A stretch of DNA of 64,000 nucleotides from Miscanthus floridulus (GCF_019320115.1 NC_089586.1:1461388-1525387), one strand, 5' to 3'. Positions 46,501 through 58,979 are shown, counted from the stretch's first letter. Notes: generated by a model from the letters alone, not told the origin. Numbers and translations: made by a program.

Positions 46501-49500
46501 AACCTTTGCTAGTCTTTGAGCAAAGCTAAACTTATAAATGGATCAAGAGTTTAGGATCTTTGAGAACACTGTAGCAACTCCTCAAAAGTACACATGCATT
46601 CAAACAAGAATTCATCTCCAAATTAGAATAAACTGATTTGTCTTTCAAACTTACCCATATTACCTTGAACTATGGGGATTGTAGCCTTCACTTGGGTCTC
46701 ATGTTCTTTGTTCAACGATTATTCCAGAGTTTTTTGCAAGTTTTCAAAATAAAACTCAGAGATTCCATTGTATGACACTCTCAAATCTCTCAAAATATGT
46801 GGTATTTGAGGATCCTCACCAAGGCAATAAATGATGATATGTCTTTCTTTTCCTACAACTAAGGCTTTTGTGGAGCTCATAGGAATGGTGATAACATGAA
46901 AGAGCATTCTTGCAATACATATATTGTAAAGTCAAACCTCGGATCCAAAGAGAGTCGGGTCATACAATCAAATCAAGATGTGCATGTGTGTGGAATATAT
47001 GGTGGATATATTTGCTGGCTAACCTAATTCTACTATGCTCCTTGAAAACATATCGCTCATTGGAATCATCTTTGCAAGAAAATATGGGATATCTTATTCA
47101 TCTTGTTGACACAAAAATATGGCGATGTGATCAACACATAGCAAGCCAGAAGATCTGAGTGGAAATGAGACTAGAGATTTGCTCGGCTTCAACATAAAAC
47201 CAACCGATTCTAAAAACCCAACGACGTGCCAGTCAATTTGACCTGCAATTGATAAGAAAAGAAAATCTTATCAGTAATTTAAGGTGGAACATATCGATGT
47301 TGCACCAAATCGTTCTAAATGTACGGCTAGATAGCCGATTCAATAAGGCTATCGACTAAATAGTCGATATCCAGCGTATCCATGAAAAGAGTATAACATG
47401 CGAACAAATCGACTGTCTAATATAAATGAATTTACAAACAGTTTGAATCTAATATATTATCATCAATAGTGAGGTTGAATTGGATCGATGCAGCTATGAT
47501 AATGATAATAAACTAAAGCCAAAGAATCTATAAAACCATCTATATATTGATAGATTTATGAAAACATGCTATATGTGTGAGAGTATAGGCAAATCGGCTA
47601 AAATAGCCGATGTAGTCATAGCAAACAAACAAAGTACATATCTTGATCATGAACAAAATCACTAATCGCTAATTTCTAATCTAAAGTCTTACCAGTGAGG
47701 TTTGACCGGATCGATGCAGCTATGGTAGTGTTATTAGATTAGATTTCATCAACTACTGAGCTTATTCAAGATTAAAACATATCTTTGAATGCATACTATG
47801 TTTGACTGGAATAGAGATAAAACAGTCGATATAGCGAAATTAAGCCATCAATTATAAGATTTAAAGCGTGACCAGATCAAAGGATGACCAATTAAGATGA
47901 TATAATGCCGATCTATCTCTATCTCAATCGAGTGATTTTGTTATAATTAATAAAACATTAATTATAGCAAGATCGATAACTGGTGAATCAACCAAAAACA
48001 GCAAGAAAAATCTTACTAATCTTAGCAGATTCGATAACTAGTGATATTGTATTAAATAATAGGTTATTTAATATAAGATCGATAACTTTGATCTATATTA
48101 TGATTTGTAAGAGATCAATCAGTTGATGCAGCCTTACAAACTATGATATAGATCGATAACTAACTTATATTGTGGCTCATAAAAGATTAATCAGCTGATG
48201 TGGCTTTACAAGCACAATACAAGTCGTGACGGTACTCACAAGCAAGTTGAAGGTCGATCAGTCGATACAACCCTGTTTGCTGAAGAACTCGTCGAGATCT
48301 ACAGTACTCCTACTCCTAATACGATGGCAAAAACCGTAAAGATTGTATTGATTGAGTGTTTGACTTTTTTTTACAATAACTAGGGTCTAATATTTATACC
48401 TGGAACCTAAACATGAATTCTACTCAAATACGACTCATTACAATTCTTGAAACAAAAGAAAACTTCCTTACTTAATAATAACCTAGACCCCAATTTTCCT
48501 TATTTATAAAGTCCGACACATCTTTCTGACGCCACTCAAGCATAGCCCATTAACGCCATCTGCTGATGTCATCCATAAAATAGCCGATTCTGACATCACA
48601 TCTAAATTAGCTATACCGATTCACATCTAATCGATTCCTTGATGACATAATCCTGGAAGCTTTGAGTTCCCACGTTCTTCTTCCTAAATTTTGGTGTAAA
48701 CATATCTCATTTTTTCAGGTGGACATCTAAGTACCCATTGTTTTAAATATCTCGGACACTTGTCTATTTTTTCTCAACTTTTTTTCTTATTTTTTATGAA
48801 TAACTTTTGCATAGCCCATGCTTCTTTTCTGCATAGCAATTGTTGGAGAGATAATAACAAGAATTTGGAGCATTTATGTGGTGGAAACCTATCAAGCATA
48901 TTTTTGGTGTTTTTTCCCAGTGTAGGAGTAAAACATTTTTGGGTGGATCTAGATGAAAAGCATATTTTTGCGCCTATCACCAGTATAGGAATAGTGCATA
49001 TGTGGGTGGTGTGTACGTGATCTTGATTTTAAGAGTATGATAAACCTCTCATAAGGGTCAACAAAGCTTGTCTAAACTTAATACAAAACAAGTAGCATAT
49101 AAGTGAAGGTTTTCCTAGCCTAAATATAAACATGTTTGGCTCTGGTAGGAATTCAAGCTTTGCCATACATGATCTCATCATGTGGAATTTTTATATTTTT
49201 CAAAAGATAAATCTATAGAACTTAGATCACTTGGAATAAGATAAATAGCAGCTCAGACCTTCTCATATCATATCCGTCATTTACCTAGACTTAGATCAAG
49301 CATTTGCTACCCACGAGTTTTAAGTTCAGAGCAAATTTTCATGTCAAATCAATTTCATCCAAAACTCGGGAGAATTCCAGGCTAAAAACTAGGTACTTGA
49401 AAGAAATTACAACAGAGCAACTATTCATCATTTCTATCATGTGAGATCATCTTCAAGTTCTTTTTATTCATTTGGCTCTTAAAAACAAGACAAAAAACTA

Positions 49501-49720
49501 AAGCACATCTTAAGCAAATTAAACTTAAAGCAAACTATACACACTCTTTTGTTTGTTTTTTTTATATCACTCCACGGTAATATATATATAAGATAAAGAC
49601 AAATTTTTATTTTGTTTTCTTAGTTATGCATTTTATATATAATACAAATTCAAAATTTAACTAAAGAAAATAATAAAATACAAGAAAGAAAACTTAACTG
49701 AAGTAATGGGGGCTCCTCCC
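46501..49720 (-). other. 3' internal non-coding region of Athila B
   Basis: Homologous to 36591-36933 plus 40921-42120 of A, split by the solo LTR at 47104-48702. Small ORFs are not conserved between the two copies. Confidence 0.65.
47104..48702. mobile_element. Solo LTR S (1.6 kb) of unknown family in Athila B
   Basis: TGTTGACACAAAAATATGG at the left end and TTTTGGTGTAAACA at the right, inverted and related. Flanked by CATCT (47099-47103) and TATCT (48703-48707), one transition apart. Element A has the uninterrupted site near 41205 (CTTATTCATCTCTTC). Interior rich in ATCGGCTAA and GATCGATAACT words, no ORF of note. Orientation uncertain. Confidence 0.85.
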
Positions 49721-50263
49721 CCAAGCTGGTTGTTGCTGCGGTCTCACAGAAGGGCAGGTCTATGTTGACACCCTGGAATAAGTACTACAAATTTTGGTTC
49801 TCCTGCTTCTGGTGCTGCTGGATGGCAGCAAAGCGTTGTCCTACTTTTTCTTGCCACTGGGAATGTTGGTGCAAAGTGTTCTAAATCTCATGCTGGTTCT
49901 CCTCAATGGTGGTGAGCCTGGTGTCGAAGCGAGCATGTTTCATCTGCTGCTCATAGTAACCCATGGGTGGCAGATGGTGGCCCATGTGCTAGTCATGATA
50001 GCCCATGGGATGGTCATGGAAGCCATGACTAGAGAAGGACATGCGTCCTCCCTAGTAGCCGCTGGAGACCTCATAAGACTGCTGCTGGTAGTAGTCAAAA
50101 TTGTCGTCCTGCCATTACCGACTTGGGCCCTGTTGCCAGGAACTCTGAATGATGTAGAGAAGGCTGCTCCCACCTAGCATGTTCAGGTTAGTGCATACGG
50201 GAAGATCTCGGCTAGTCCCAACCTGCATGCACAGGATGGTGCACCTGGGAAGGTCCCGCTTGA

Positions 50264-51393
50264 TCAAATCATGTGTAACCGGTGAAGGCAGGGCCTTCTG
50301 GAATGGGGTTGTCTCCACGATACCGAGGCTATGGGTTGCGAGTGATCCTCATAGAGGCACTCCTGCGAGGTGCTTCCTCCTTTCTCTGTAATCAAAGACA
50401 AACAAATCCACTGCATATAGACCGAGGTTCCGATCTGGTAACAGGAACTCGGTTGTATAATCCACATACATCATGACAAGTTCTCGTCTCTTCCATTTTT
50501 TAACATATGTGCATGGTTAAAATAGTCATAATCAATAAGCCAATGGGGAATGCCAATGTAAGTAACAGAAGCATTTTCTAGTAGGCCCAAATTTTTAGCT
50601 ATGTGGGTGACCAAAGAAGTGCACCCAACATCTCCCTTAAGACCAGGAATTTTTGTCCAATGATTCATCATGAATTTTATGGGTGAGACCTTTTCCTTTT
50701 GATCATGGCATAAAGCAGTTTTAGTTCATCATTCCTAATAGTGTGGAAATCACTTCTAGAAAATAAGGAAAAGCCTAACCATTTATGCATGAAGCGCAAA
50801 GTAGGGTGCTGAATTTCATTGGTACGAGGATGGTAGCAAACAATTTCTTTTGAAATCTTCCTCCAAAAATTATTTCTACCAAAGTCTTGTATAGCAGAGT
50901 GTATGTCAATTATGCACTGAGAGTGAAATCTAAGAAGTTCACTAAATTTTTTCTAGGGAATAGAAAATTCTTTCCCAAAAAGTCTAAATGAAACTTTTGA
51001 ATTGGTGGGTTGCAGAGTGCACAAGAATTCAATAGTCAAAAGCTTACACCCTGGCTCATCAATTTCTCAAGCATCCTATCATCCTACGGTCTTAAAAATA
51101 AGTTTGAATTCAGCGGTCATACCTATGGCTTATAGTAGGGCTGGATCATAGGCAGGAGTGAGGATGAAATCCTAAGTCTTTAGCTTCTTGTGGATGTTCT
51201 TCTCCCTATCTCCCTAGAGCTTGAGCTGCTTCTCTTGCAAAAGAACTTTCCTTTCCACGGGGGCTGATCGAGATGGTGCTCCAACAGCAGGAGACGATGG
51301 ATTGACCTCCATGTCAGTGCTTACTCAGGATGAATAACTCCTCGTTGAACGGAACGACATCGCCCGCTTGAGTTTATCGGCGATCTTGCTCAT
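50264..51393 (-). pseudogene. Accessory ORF of Athila B (ATHILA ORF-1-like), broken
   Basis: Starts MSKIADKLKRAMSFRSTRSY at 51393. Segments TIEFLCTLQPTNSKVSFRLFGKEF, KKFSELLRFH and HPTLRFMHKWLGFSLFSR resemble the ATHILA ORF-1-type protein found in plant Athila elements. After a frameshift near 50690 it continues as FMMNHWTKIPGLKGDVGC, GIPHWLIDYDYF and DLFVFDYREKG-like text. At least eight stops and two frameshifts. It sits between the missing pol and the 3' LTR, where some Athila elements carry an env-like ORF; no signal peptide or membrane segment is evident here. Confidence 0.6.
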
Positions 51394-51878
51394 TTTCCTG
51401 CAAAATAGACAAAAAAACAACACGACTCGTGGAATGGGATTAGGAGATAAAAATGTTAGTGGTTAGCAGTCCAGAGTCAGTAGTCCAAGGGTTAGTTGTC
51501 CAAAATTGCCTAATTAATATTCTAATCAAGATTTTGGCATGACTTCCATCTTAATTCTTTTTAATTCCCTCTCTTGATTTGGACAGCACTACCACACTTA
51601 AACTCTATTTTTCTTTCAAATTTTAGCAGCACCTCTCTCTTTTTCTCAAGATTTTAGCACTACTTTCACACCCAAACCTCCTCTCACTCTTTCTTACTCC
51701 AACACTACTTTTTCTTAAAAGAAATTAAACTATGAAATTTTGAAATGGAATTCCGAACTCAGGAGCTAGAATTGTGTTGTGTTGGAGGCCGAGAGCAGCA
51801 AGGAGTGGGATTTATAGAGGGGGAGGTAGCGGGTTGGTCGGCCAAGTGGTGGGGTCGGTCAGCCCCACACCATGGCCA
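51394..51878 (-). other. Athila B sequence upstream of the accessory ORF
   Basis: Non-coding; ends at the CACTA target site. A GC-rich segment (51800-51875) precedes the insertion. Confidence 0.5.
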
Positions 51879-51881
51879 AAT
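51879..51881. repeat. CACTA target duplication AAT, left
   Basis: AAT precedes CACTACAAGG; AAT recurs at 60176-60178. Confidence 0.85.
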
Positions 51882-52570
51882 CACTACAAGGTTTTACCCC
51901 TGATGCAACAGCCTAAAAGCGTTGCAATATAATAAAAATGGTTGCGATAGATAAAATTGCAACACTTTTTTTTCGTTGGCAGGTGTTGCCATAGTAACCG
52001 TGGCAAAAGGTTTGCCCAATGACTCATTTTGGTGTTGCAATAGGTTTTCCCCTATTGCAACACCAAGGAGTGTTGTTACAACGCCATGTAGTGTTGCAAC
52101 CCATAGTATAGGCAACCATCACACCCGGTGTTGCCAGAAATACCTATTGCCACATACTCAAAGCGTGGCAATAGGTGCACTAGCAACGGCAATGAGTGTT
52201 GCAATAGACCTTATTGCCACGCATCAATAGCATTGCAATAGATGGACCCTCTATTGCCACGCTATCTCGGTGGTTGCTATAGGTGGAACCCTCTATTACC
52301 ACGATAAATATTTGGTTGCTAGAGGTAGCCTCTCTATTGCCACACTAAACATTGTGGTTGCTATAGATGCGCCCGTCTATTGCCACAATAAATGTTTGGT
52401 TGCTAGAGGTTACCTCTCTATTGCCACACTAAACATTGTGGTTGCTATAGGTGCAACCGTTTATTGCCACGATAAATATTTGTTGCTATATCACATATTG
52501 CAACACCAAATTATTATGTCGATAATCCATATTGCAACGCCTTATTTGCTTCAAACAATAATTGCATGCT
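51882..52570. repeat. Left subterminal repeat region of the CACTA
   Basis: Many copies of TTGCAAC, ATTGCCACR and GGTTGCTATAGGTG; includes near-identical units around 52260, 52320, 52380 and 52440 (about 60-bp period). Confidence 0.88.
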
Positions 52571-54140
52571 GAACAATATATGATGAAAGAAACATTTAGA
52601 CATCCATTAATCCAAAATATGCTTTGTTCGTACAACTGAAACACATAAGGTATCCGACTCATAGTAGCTAGTTTGAACACATCAAAATGTAATGAACTAT
52701 GTCTAGCACTGTAGCAAAGGTTGGCTTGGCATTGACCATCCCATCACTTGTGCGCTCCACTCAAACTCTATCTTGCTCCGACCCATACTTGTACCTTCCG
52801 CTATGGTAGCTACGAGTTGTGTTTGTGGCGGGCTGCTATCTTGGTTTTCCTGCAAATCAATAGATGGAGGGAAAATTAGGCCCCATACTAAGGACTATCA
52901 CATGACAACATTAAACACTTTTAGGTTCTCAAACTACAAACATTGACTTTGAGGATAAAAGAAATACAATGATCTCTACATTGTATGAGCAATATTGTGA
53001 ACAAAATTTTAAGCATCTTGTACATGTTACGCTGCTACCTAGAAAACGATATACCACACTACTCAAGTGCATCTTGTACAAGTAACCTTATAACATGGCA
53101 GGTAACTATCCTTGGCACTTTTACCATGAGCTTTCAAAATATTGATGCTCTGAAGATCAGATAAAACCCATAGTTACATCCTGTGGCATAACATGCAAAC
53201 CTTGCTAGGCTCAGAACATGTTGTATTATGCAATGCTTGCTGTCCAATGAGCACAAAGGACCTGTACTCTGAGATACAAATATGAGTATTAGCTAAAACT
53301 AATTAGACCACCGGAATTGTCGTTTCTGACTTCTTAATTATTATCAGAAGGGCACACAGTTTCATTTGCATGCGCACAGCCTAATTAACATTTTATCATT
53401 CAGAATTATGACATCAACATAAACTTAATAAATCAAAAGCCATCAGGTTATGAGCGTGAACTTAATAAATCAAAAGGCATCAGGTAGACCGTTGAAAACA
53501 AGAAAGATTAATTTGATTCAATGATGAGTCTAGAAAAACTATATGGCCAATAGGTATGTGAATGAAAAGGAGTAATGATGGGTTTTAAAAAAATACATGA
53601 CCATCAGGTATATGTAAATGGAAAGGTGCAATAAAAGGACTATGCTTATGTTAGCATTGGTGTAAGGCGTGGAGAAAATTTGCAGCACAATCTCATTATG
53701 TTAGACTGACCATTCCGATTGAATCTTAAGGGGCCTTAGACTTACAATATCCCCACTGGCAATATGATCAGGTACACCAATCCACCACACACCTTTATGG
53801 AAAACCATCCACTATCAACCTCTTTCTGAAAAAGGGAACCTACAGCAAGGAAAGGTTGCAATGTAGTTTCAAAATTTATACTATCAACCTCTTTCAAAAT
53901 GGAAACCATCTACACAAACTAAGATTTACAGTGCAGAAGGAAACATGTCTAAAAAAGAGCATGTCATTAACCAAGACTGAGCATAAAGCTGCAAGCGTGA
54001 TAAACAGCGGCAGGGTATGATGAAATTACCTATTACCTAAATACAACTGCTTAAAATTATAGCCTTTTCGAAGAATAGCCTTTTCCGGATCACTATATAA
54101 CTTTGGGTGCAAGAGCTATATTGATTCAGTTTTTATGAAC
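52571..54140 (-). other. CACTA interior downstream of the katanin-like exons
   Basis: Minus strand has one exon-like stretch near 52855-52720 after a CAG acceptor (SPPQTQLVATIAEG, FEWSAQVMGWSMP), not recognised. The rest resembles intron or untranslated sequence. Confidence 0.4.
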
Positions 54141-54206
54141 ATAGAATAGATTCAACTCAGGACCTGAACAATTGTTCTCGTGAGTCGTTGTAAACAGTTA
54201 TCGTAC

Positions 54207-54959
54207 CTCAGGTCTAGAAGAACCAATGAACTGAAAAGTGTCAAGTTCCCAAAATTAACAGTCTTATCAACCGAACCTGCAAAGGTTTTGAAAAGGACAA
54301 AATTGAACATGTTATTTACATGTCCAGCTGATATACAAATAAGAAGCATGAGGGAGTAATAAGTCCGCCATGAAAATAATAGAAATCTTATCTTAGGGAA
54401 AAATTGACATCCCATGGAAAATTTACTACTGTGTGGGTATATAGGACCTGTATTGTAACGTGTAGCCAATAAAAAACTCGTGGGCGTGCACATCTAAGCA
54501 GTTGACTGGACCTTCATGAGGACGAAAGACATGCATGAGTTTTCCAGCCGCGAAATCCCAGACCTAGCATAGGTAGATATTTTAAACAAAATTTGAGTGA
54601 TCAGGAAACATGTGTGTATGCATATCTTATTTCGAGTATCCCTTATTTTCATGTTTGTGGCTAAAGACCCATAGACAAAGAATTTTCCAAAAGGATGGAA
54701 ATCAAGATATGCACAAATTGATATGTGCCCAGTGAAAGTTCGAACAACTGCACATTGCGCAAATCGTCAATAGAAACCGAGATTATTGCACGACACAGCT
54801 GTAGTTTCATGTTTTCACTGCACTGTTGACTGTTAAGGCTGGTTAATACCTTTCGCTTCGTCAATATTCCATAGTTGTATTGCTCCAGTTGCTACACCAG
54901 CACTTAGCGTAACACCAAACCTTTACTGACTCAGCTGGACTTGTAAAGCCTGTTAGGCT
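54207..54959 (-). pseudogene. Katanin p80 (WD40) subunit B1-like gene fragment, at least four exons
   Basis: Reading leftwards: exon 54959-54850 (SLTGFTSPAESVK, then in another frame SAGVATGAIQLWNIDEAK); exon 54747 to about 54610 (VRTFTGHISICAYLDFHPFG, NMKIRDTRNK); segment 54563 to about 54470 (VWDFAAGKLMHVFRPHEGPV); exon 54276-54207 (GSVDKTVNF, then after a frame change FQFIGSSRPE). This is the order of the WD40 blades of katanin p80, which targets the microtubule-severing p60 ATPase. Exons keep AG acceptors and GT donors (54849, 54206). At least two frameshifts; blade Trp/Asp residues are partly lost. No microtubule-regulating C-terminal domain is seen. Confidence 0.78.
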
Positions 54960-55270
54960 CTGCAATGTGCAACAAAAATCACCTGAAGTAGATAGCTGAC
55001 TGCCCAAAAAAGCAACAATGACATTACACGTATAGCAGCAGGATACCCTATAGGAATTACCACGAGAGCACCAAGCTTTCCCTACAGCCCAAAGATTGAC
55101 CTTTCAGATCATCACCACCCTTCAGATCCTCATGTTGGCAAACAAAGCTAAATAACTGCTTTTGTAATAGGAGGTTCATCACACAAGCAATTCAAGGAAC
55201 AAGATGAAACGGCCGCACTAAAGCGAACGGGCCGAACAGACAGAGAGGGCGAACCAGTGCTAGGACTGAC

Positions 55271-55322
55271 GAGGAACTGGTAGATGCTGAGGCTGGCGTC
55301 GACGGCGATGACCTGACGCCCG
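55271..55322 (-). pseudogene. FEN1-like N-terminal exon fragment
   Basis: Minus strand encodes GRQVIAVDASLSIYQFL, matching the start of flap endonuclease 1, where the Asp of VDAS is a metal-binding catalytic residue. It ends exactly at a donor-like GTCAGTCC (55270-55263). Upstream frames are GC-rich, Pro/Arg-rich and not FEN1. The next minus-strand acceptor in range is that of the first katanin-like exon. Confidence 0.58.
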
Positions 55323-55860
55323 CCGGGGGAGGCCGGGAGCGGGTGTGGAGGCGGCGTCGCGCCGGTGGCCAGGTAGCCTATCAGATCGGCGGCCTGACCA
55401 CGGTTTTAGGGCTCGGCGGAGGGCACAAGCGCCACCGGCGGGTGGAGGGCCGGGAGCGGGCGTGTCGAGGCGGTCTTCGCGCCGGAGACGGAGGACGTCT
55501 ACCGGGGGAGGCCGGGAGCGGGGGTGGAGACGGTCTCCTTGCCGCGCCGGAGCCGGAGGACGCCCGCCGGGAGCGGGGGTAGGGGGGCGGTGTGGGGTGG
55601 TGAGGCAGCGGGCGAGGGTTAATTTGATTCGGAAAGCGAAAGAGGAGATGAGGGCGAGGGTGGCTGGCGGGGGGGCTGGCGGCGCTGCGACGATGGGCGG
55701 CCGACGGCGTGCGCGAGCGCCGCCCGCGGGCGAGGGAGCACGGGGGGCGGGGGGCACTGGTGGCGCCGCGAGGGGTGCGGCCAGGGGACGGATAGGTAGG
55801 GTTGGAAAGTGGAGGAGCTGGGCCTTAGAACGGTTCTATAAATCTATTTTATGCTAGTTG
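55323..55860. other. GC-rich block in the CACTA
   Basis: Strongly GC-rich with a repeated GGAGGCCGGGAGCGGG unit (55326, 55446, 55507, 55567 regions). Open frames on both strands (for example 55345-55857 and 55757-55260) result from composition. It could serve as promoter or leader for the FEN1/katanin-like exons. Confidence 0.55.
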
Positions 55861-57480
55861 AGATCTTGATCGTCGTTTTGTAGATGAATGGTTATGAGGA
55901 GCTGGGCCTTAGAAGAAACATCTCAGGACAGGATATTTCAGCCCATTTAACAAAATCAATCAACATATTTATTGTTTAAACAGAAATACATTTAAATTAA
56001 AAAAAATCTTATGAGGAGCAAAATTTTAATTTTGTTGAGAATTTGAATTTAATGAAATATTGTATCCATGAACTTTCCACATTGTATGAAATGTAATTAA
56101 ATATCATGGTTTGTATACATGGTTTAACTTTCTCATGTACTCTTAATTTTGAATTTTCTTTTGCCAGACCTATGATAGGAGAAATTTTCATTTGGATGGA
56201 ATCGCTTTATATTTCAATATTGATAGTGCATGTTACATGCTATGTTTTGAGCTTGATGTTGACAATGGCTATCTAGGTGACACTAATTCGGAATAAGTGA
56301 CATATATGTGCTCATTTAGAAAACTACAATGCAAGTATCATAAATGAACGCGATTTATACCATGAGGGTGCGATCAGAACCACTGGATCGATGATAGACG
56401 ACTAGAAATAGTTGGGCCATTTGGGTTAAAATGGGCTTGGTTCATTCTTTCTCTGCTTAATGTTTTTCTTTTTCTTTTTTCATTTTATTGCACCATTGTG
56501 AAGTAACACACAAAATTAATTATCTATTATACACCAATATATTTTTTATATACAATAGACTACATATAAGTTGCCTTGTAGAAGTTTCAATAAATTTCTA
56601 ACTCATATAAGTTTAAATGATTTTTTGTAGGTTTATTGAAAGTAATTACAATTTGAACTACATGTATCTCAAATAATATTTAAAAAATATATTTTAAGTA
56701 TCTATGTTCTATTATAGCTCATATATTGAAAATTGATGATATGTTTAAATTTTTGCTAGGGATAATTCAAACTTCTAGTTGCAACCTTATTATAAAATAA
56801 TGGTAATAATATCTAAAACTTCTCCGAAAAATCTGAAAATTGCCATACAATCAATTTATTGACGTATAAGCTTGACATAAAAGTTTCATAAGATTTTAAA
56901 AAAATTAGAGTGTACGTTGTTCACAAAATGGATAGACCTCTCACATTGTTTCATACAACTCAAGTCAAACTTTAAGATTTGAATACCTCGTAATATGTTC
57001 GAACTCGTACGCACCTCAAAATTGGACACAACCTTACCTTTACCATGCTGTTGATATTTGTGGATTTACATTGCCACTTGTTGTGCAAAAAAGTTATTTT
57101 TCTATTTTTAACTAACTAATTAATACACCCTTGTGAAGTAACTTGCAAAATAATTATTTTATATACCCCTAATTACATTTTTACATGTAATAGACAACAT
57201 TTAAGTTGTCATGTAGGAGTTTTAAAAAAAGTTTAACAGATTTAGTATTTTCTATCATTTAAATGAATTTCTACACGCTTATCGAAAGTAATTCCAAGTT
57301 GAACTATGTGTACCTCCAATAAGATTCAAAAAATGCACGCAGTAGCGAGCTCGAGCGACGATGCGCGTGGACGGCGTGGTCGGGCGTTGGCGGCGAGTTG
57401 TTGGCGCGACACGGTGGCGTCGAGGCGCGTCGGGCGCGGTGACAGCGGCCAGATGGTAATATAAAGGTTGCTTAATGTCG
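55861..57480. repeat. AT-rich CACTA interior with direct repeat (about 625 bp apart)
   Basis: About 56480-56690 and 57105-57330 are diverged direct copies (GTGAAGTAAC, ATAGAC...TAAGTTG, CGAAAGTAATT-like words). No gene. Confidence 0.7.
57186..57325. repeat. Left arm of an inverted repeat in the CACTA
   Basis: Matches the complement of 58714-58849: TGTAGGAGTTT, TATTTTCTATC, GAAAGTAATTCCAA and TACCTCCAAT in the same order. About 1.4 kb separates the arms. Confidence 0.82.
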
Positions 57481-57486
57481 AACACA

Positions 57487-57563
57487 CCTCAGTACCCCAA
57501 TGGTAGATGAGGGTTTACTTGTACTTTAGTTCCTGGGATCAAATCCTCTGTGGAGCATTTTTT
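57487..57563 (+). repeat. tRNA-like module 1 in the CACTA
   Basis: A-box-like CAATGGTAGATGAGG, B-box-like GGGATCAAATCC and a T-run at 57557. Confidence 0.5.
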
Positions 57564-57584
57564 GTTAATAGAATATATTTTTTT

Positions 57585-57720
57585 GTCTATTGCAATTATT
57601 TTTGGTATATTGCAACACTTTTAGGCCGTTGCATCAGGGGTAGTCTACTGCATAGAGCATTTTATCTATTGCAACCATTTTTGGTACATTGCAACACTTT
57701 TAGGCTGTTGCATCAGAGCG
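57585..57720. repeat. Internal copy of CACTA subterminal sequence
   Basis: GTATATTGCAACACTTTTAG, TTGCATCAGGGGTAG and GAGCATTTTRTCTATTGCAA occur here and again at 59480-59640, so the right end exists in two copies. Confidence 0.8.
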
Positions 57721-57929
57721 GGTTCCACTGGCTGGATTCCCGCGCAGCCAGTATTTGCTCCCGTGCAGGTGTGAACGAAATGGTGCGGTGAGCGGCGCAG
57801 GCCGTGGGGCTGGTGACGTGGTCCGGCCAGTCCTATGCGTCCACGTCGGTATGATGGGCCCCATGGTCAGCGACGAAGACAGAACCGTTTGACACGCATG
57901 TCATCACGTGTTCGTTCTTTTTCTTTTTT

Positions 57930-58375
57930 TTTTCCTTCTAGAATTTTTATGAACTTCTACAATTTTGAAATAGTAGATAATTTCTAATGGAAAAGTCATC
58001 AAAATAAAAGTTGTAGAACCCACTGAGATCTACAATTTCGGTTTTGGTCCTTTCTCCATCCGACTTTGTTTCAACCATTCAAAATTTGAATTTTAAAATA
58101 TAAGAATTCAAATAGAATTTTGGGATATTAAATGATTTCAAATGAAAATGTTATCAACAACAAAGTTGTAGAAATCATAAAGATCTACAACTTTTATTTT
58201 GGTCATTTCTTTATCCGACTTTGTTTGAATAATTCAAAATTTGAATTTTAAAATATGAGAGCTTCAAACATATTTTTGGGACAGTTAATGATTTCAAATG
58301 AAAAAGTCATCAACAACAAAGTTGTACAACCCAACGTGATCTACAACTCTTGTATTGGTAATTTCTCCATCCAAC
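57930..58375. repeat. About 155-bp tandem repeat, three units
   Basis: AAAGTTGTAGAA/CAAAGTTGTAG recurs at 58007, 58162 and 58318, each followed by GATCTACAA, TTTCTYYATCCGACTTTG and CAAAATTTGAATTTTAAAAT. Confidence 0.9.
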
Positions 58376-58713
58376 AAAATAGTAATATACATTGTTCATA
58401 ATTGGGTACATCTTTCATATTAATCACTTATAACTATGTGAGAGATGTATCAATTTATGAACAATGTCTATTGCCACCTTGTTAAAATCATTTGAGTTTT
58501 TTATATGATGATTAGATAACAAAAACATATTACCATGCAAAATTATAGAATTTTCTGACAAAATTTAGAATTATTACAATTATGTTATCTTAGTTTAGGA
58601 ATAGAAGGATGAATTATCCCTAACAAACAAATGTTTTTCTCTAACAACTCTGGGATATGGGATAGAGTGAAATGTATGACTATAAATATATTCTTTGTAA
58701 AAAAATTTGACTC

Positions 58714-58849
58714 CTATTGGAGGTACGCACAGTTCAATTTGGAATTACTTTCGCAGAAATTTATTTAAAAGATAGAAAATATCAAATGAGTTCCAATTTT
58801 TTTGAAACTCCTACACAACAACATATACGTAGGCTATTGCTTGTTAAAA
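58714..58849. repeat. Right arm of the inverted repeat in the CACTA
   Basis: Partner of 57186-57325. Confidence 0.82.
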
Positions 58850-58979
58850 AAGTTTCAGAAATACCGACTATTAAGAATTGAAATACCAACTATTCATGTG
58901 TTCTTCATTCCAAATCAGTTCATCTAACTGGACGGAAGTAGTACTTGGAAGAAAATTCCCCCAACTTGGCACAAACACT

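Noticed and set aside
49794..50391. Plus-strand ORFs of 127 and 70 codons
   Set aside because: Lie opposite the tail of the Athila B accessory region; no domain and no parallel in element A.
55260..55857. Long GC-rich ORFs on both strands (165 and 170 codons)
   Set aside because: Open by composition; Arg/Ala/Gly/Pro-rich with no domain. Only the short FEN1-like end of the minus frame was kept.
58905..58950. Stowaway-like GGACGGAAGTAGTA end
   Set aside because: Only one end is seen; no partner or TA duplication.
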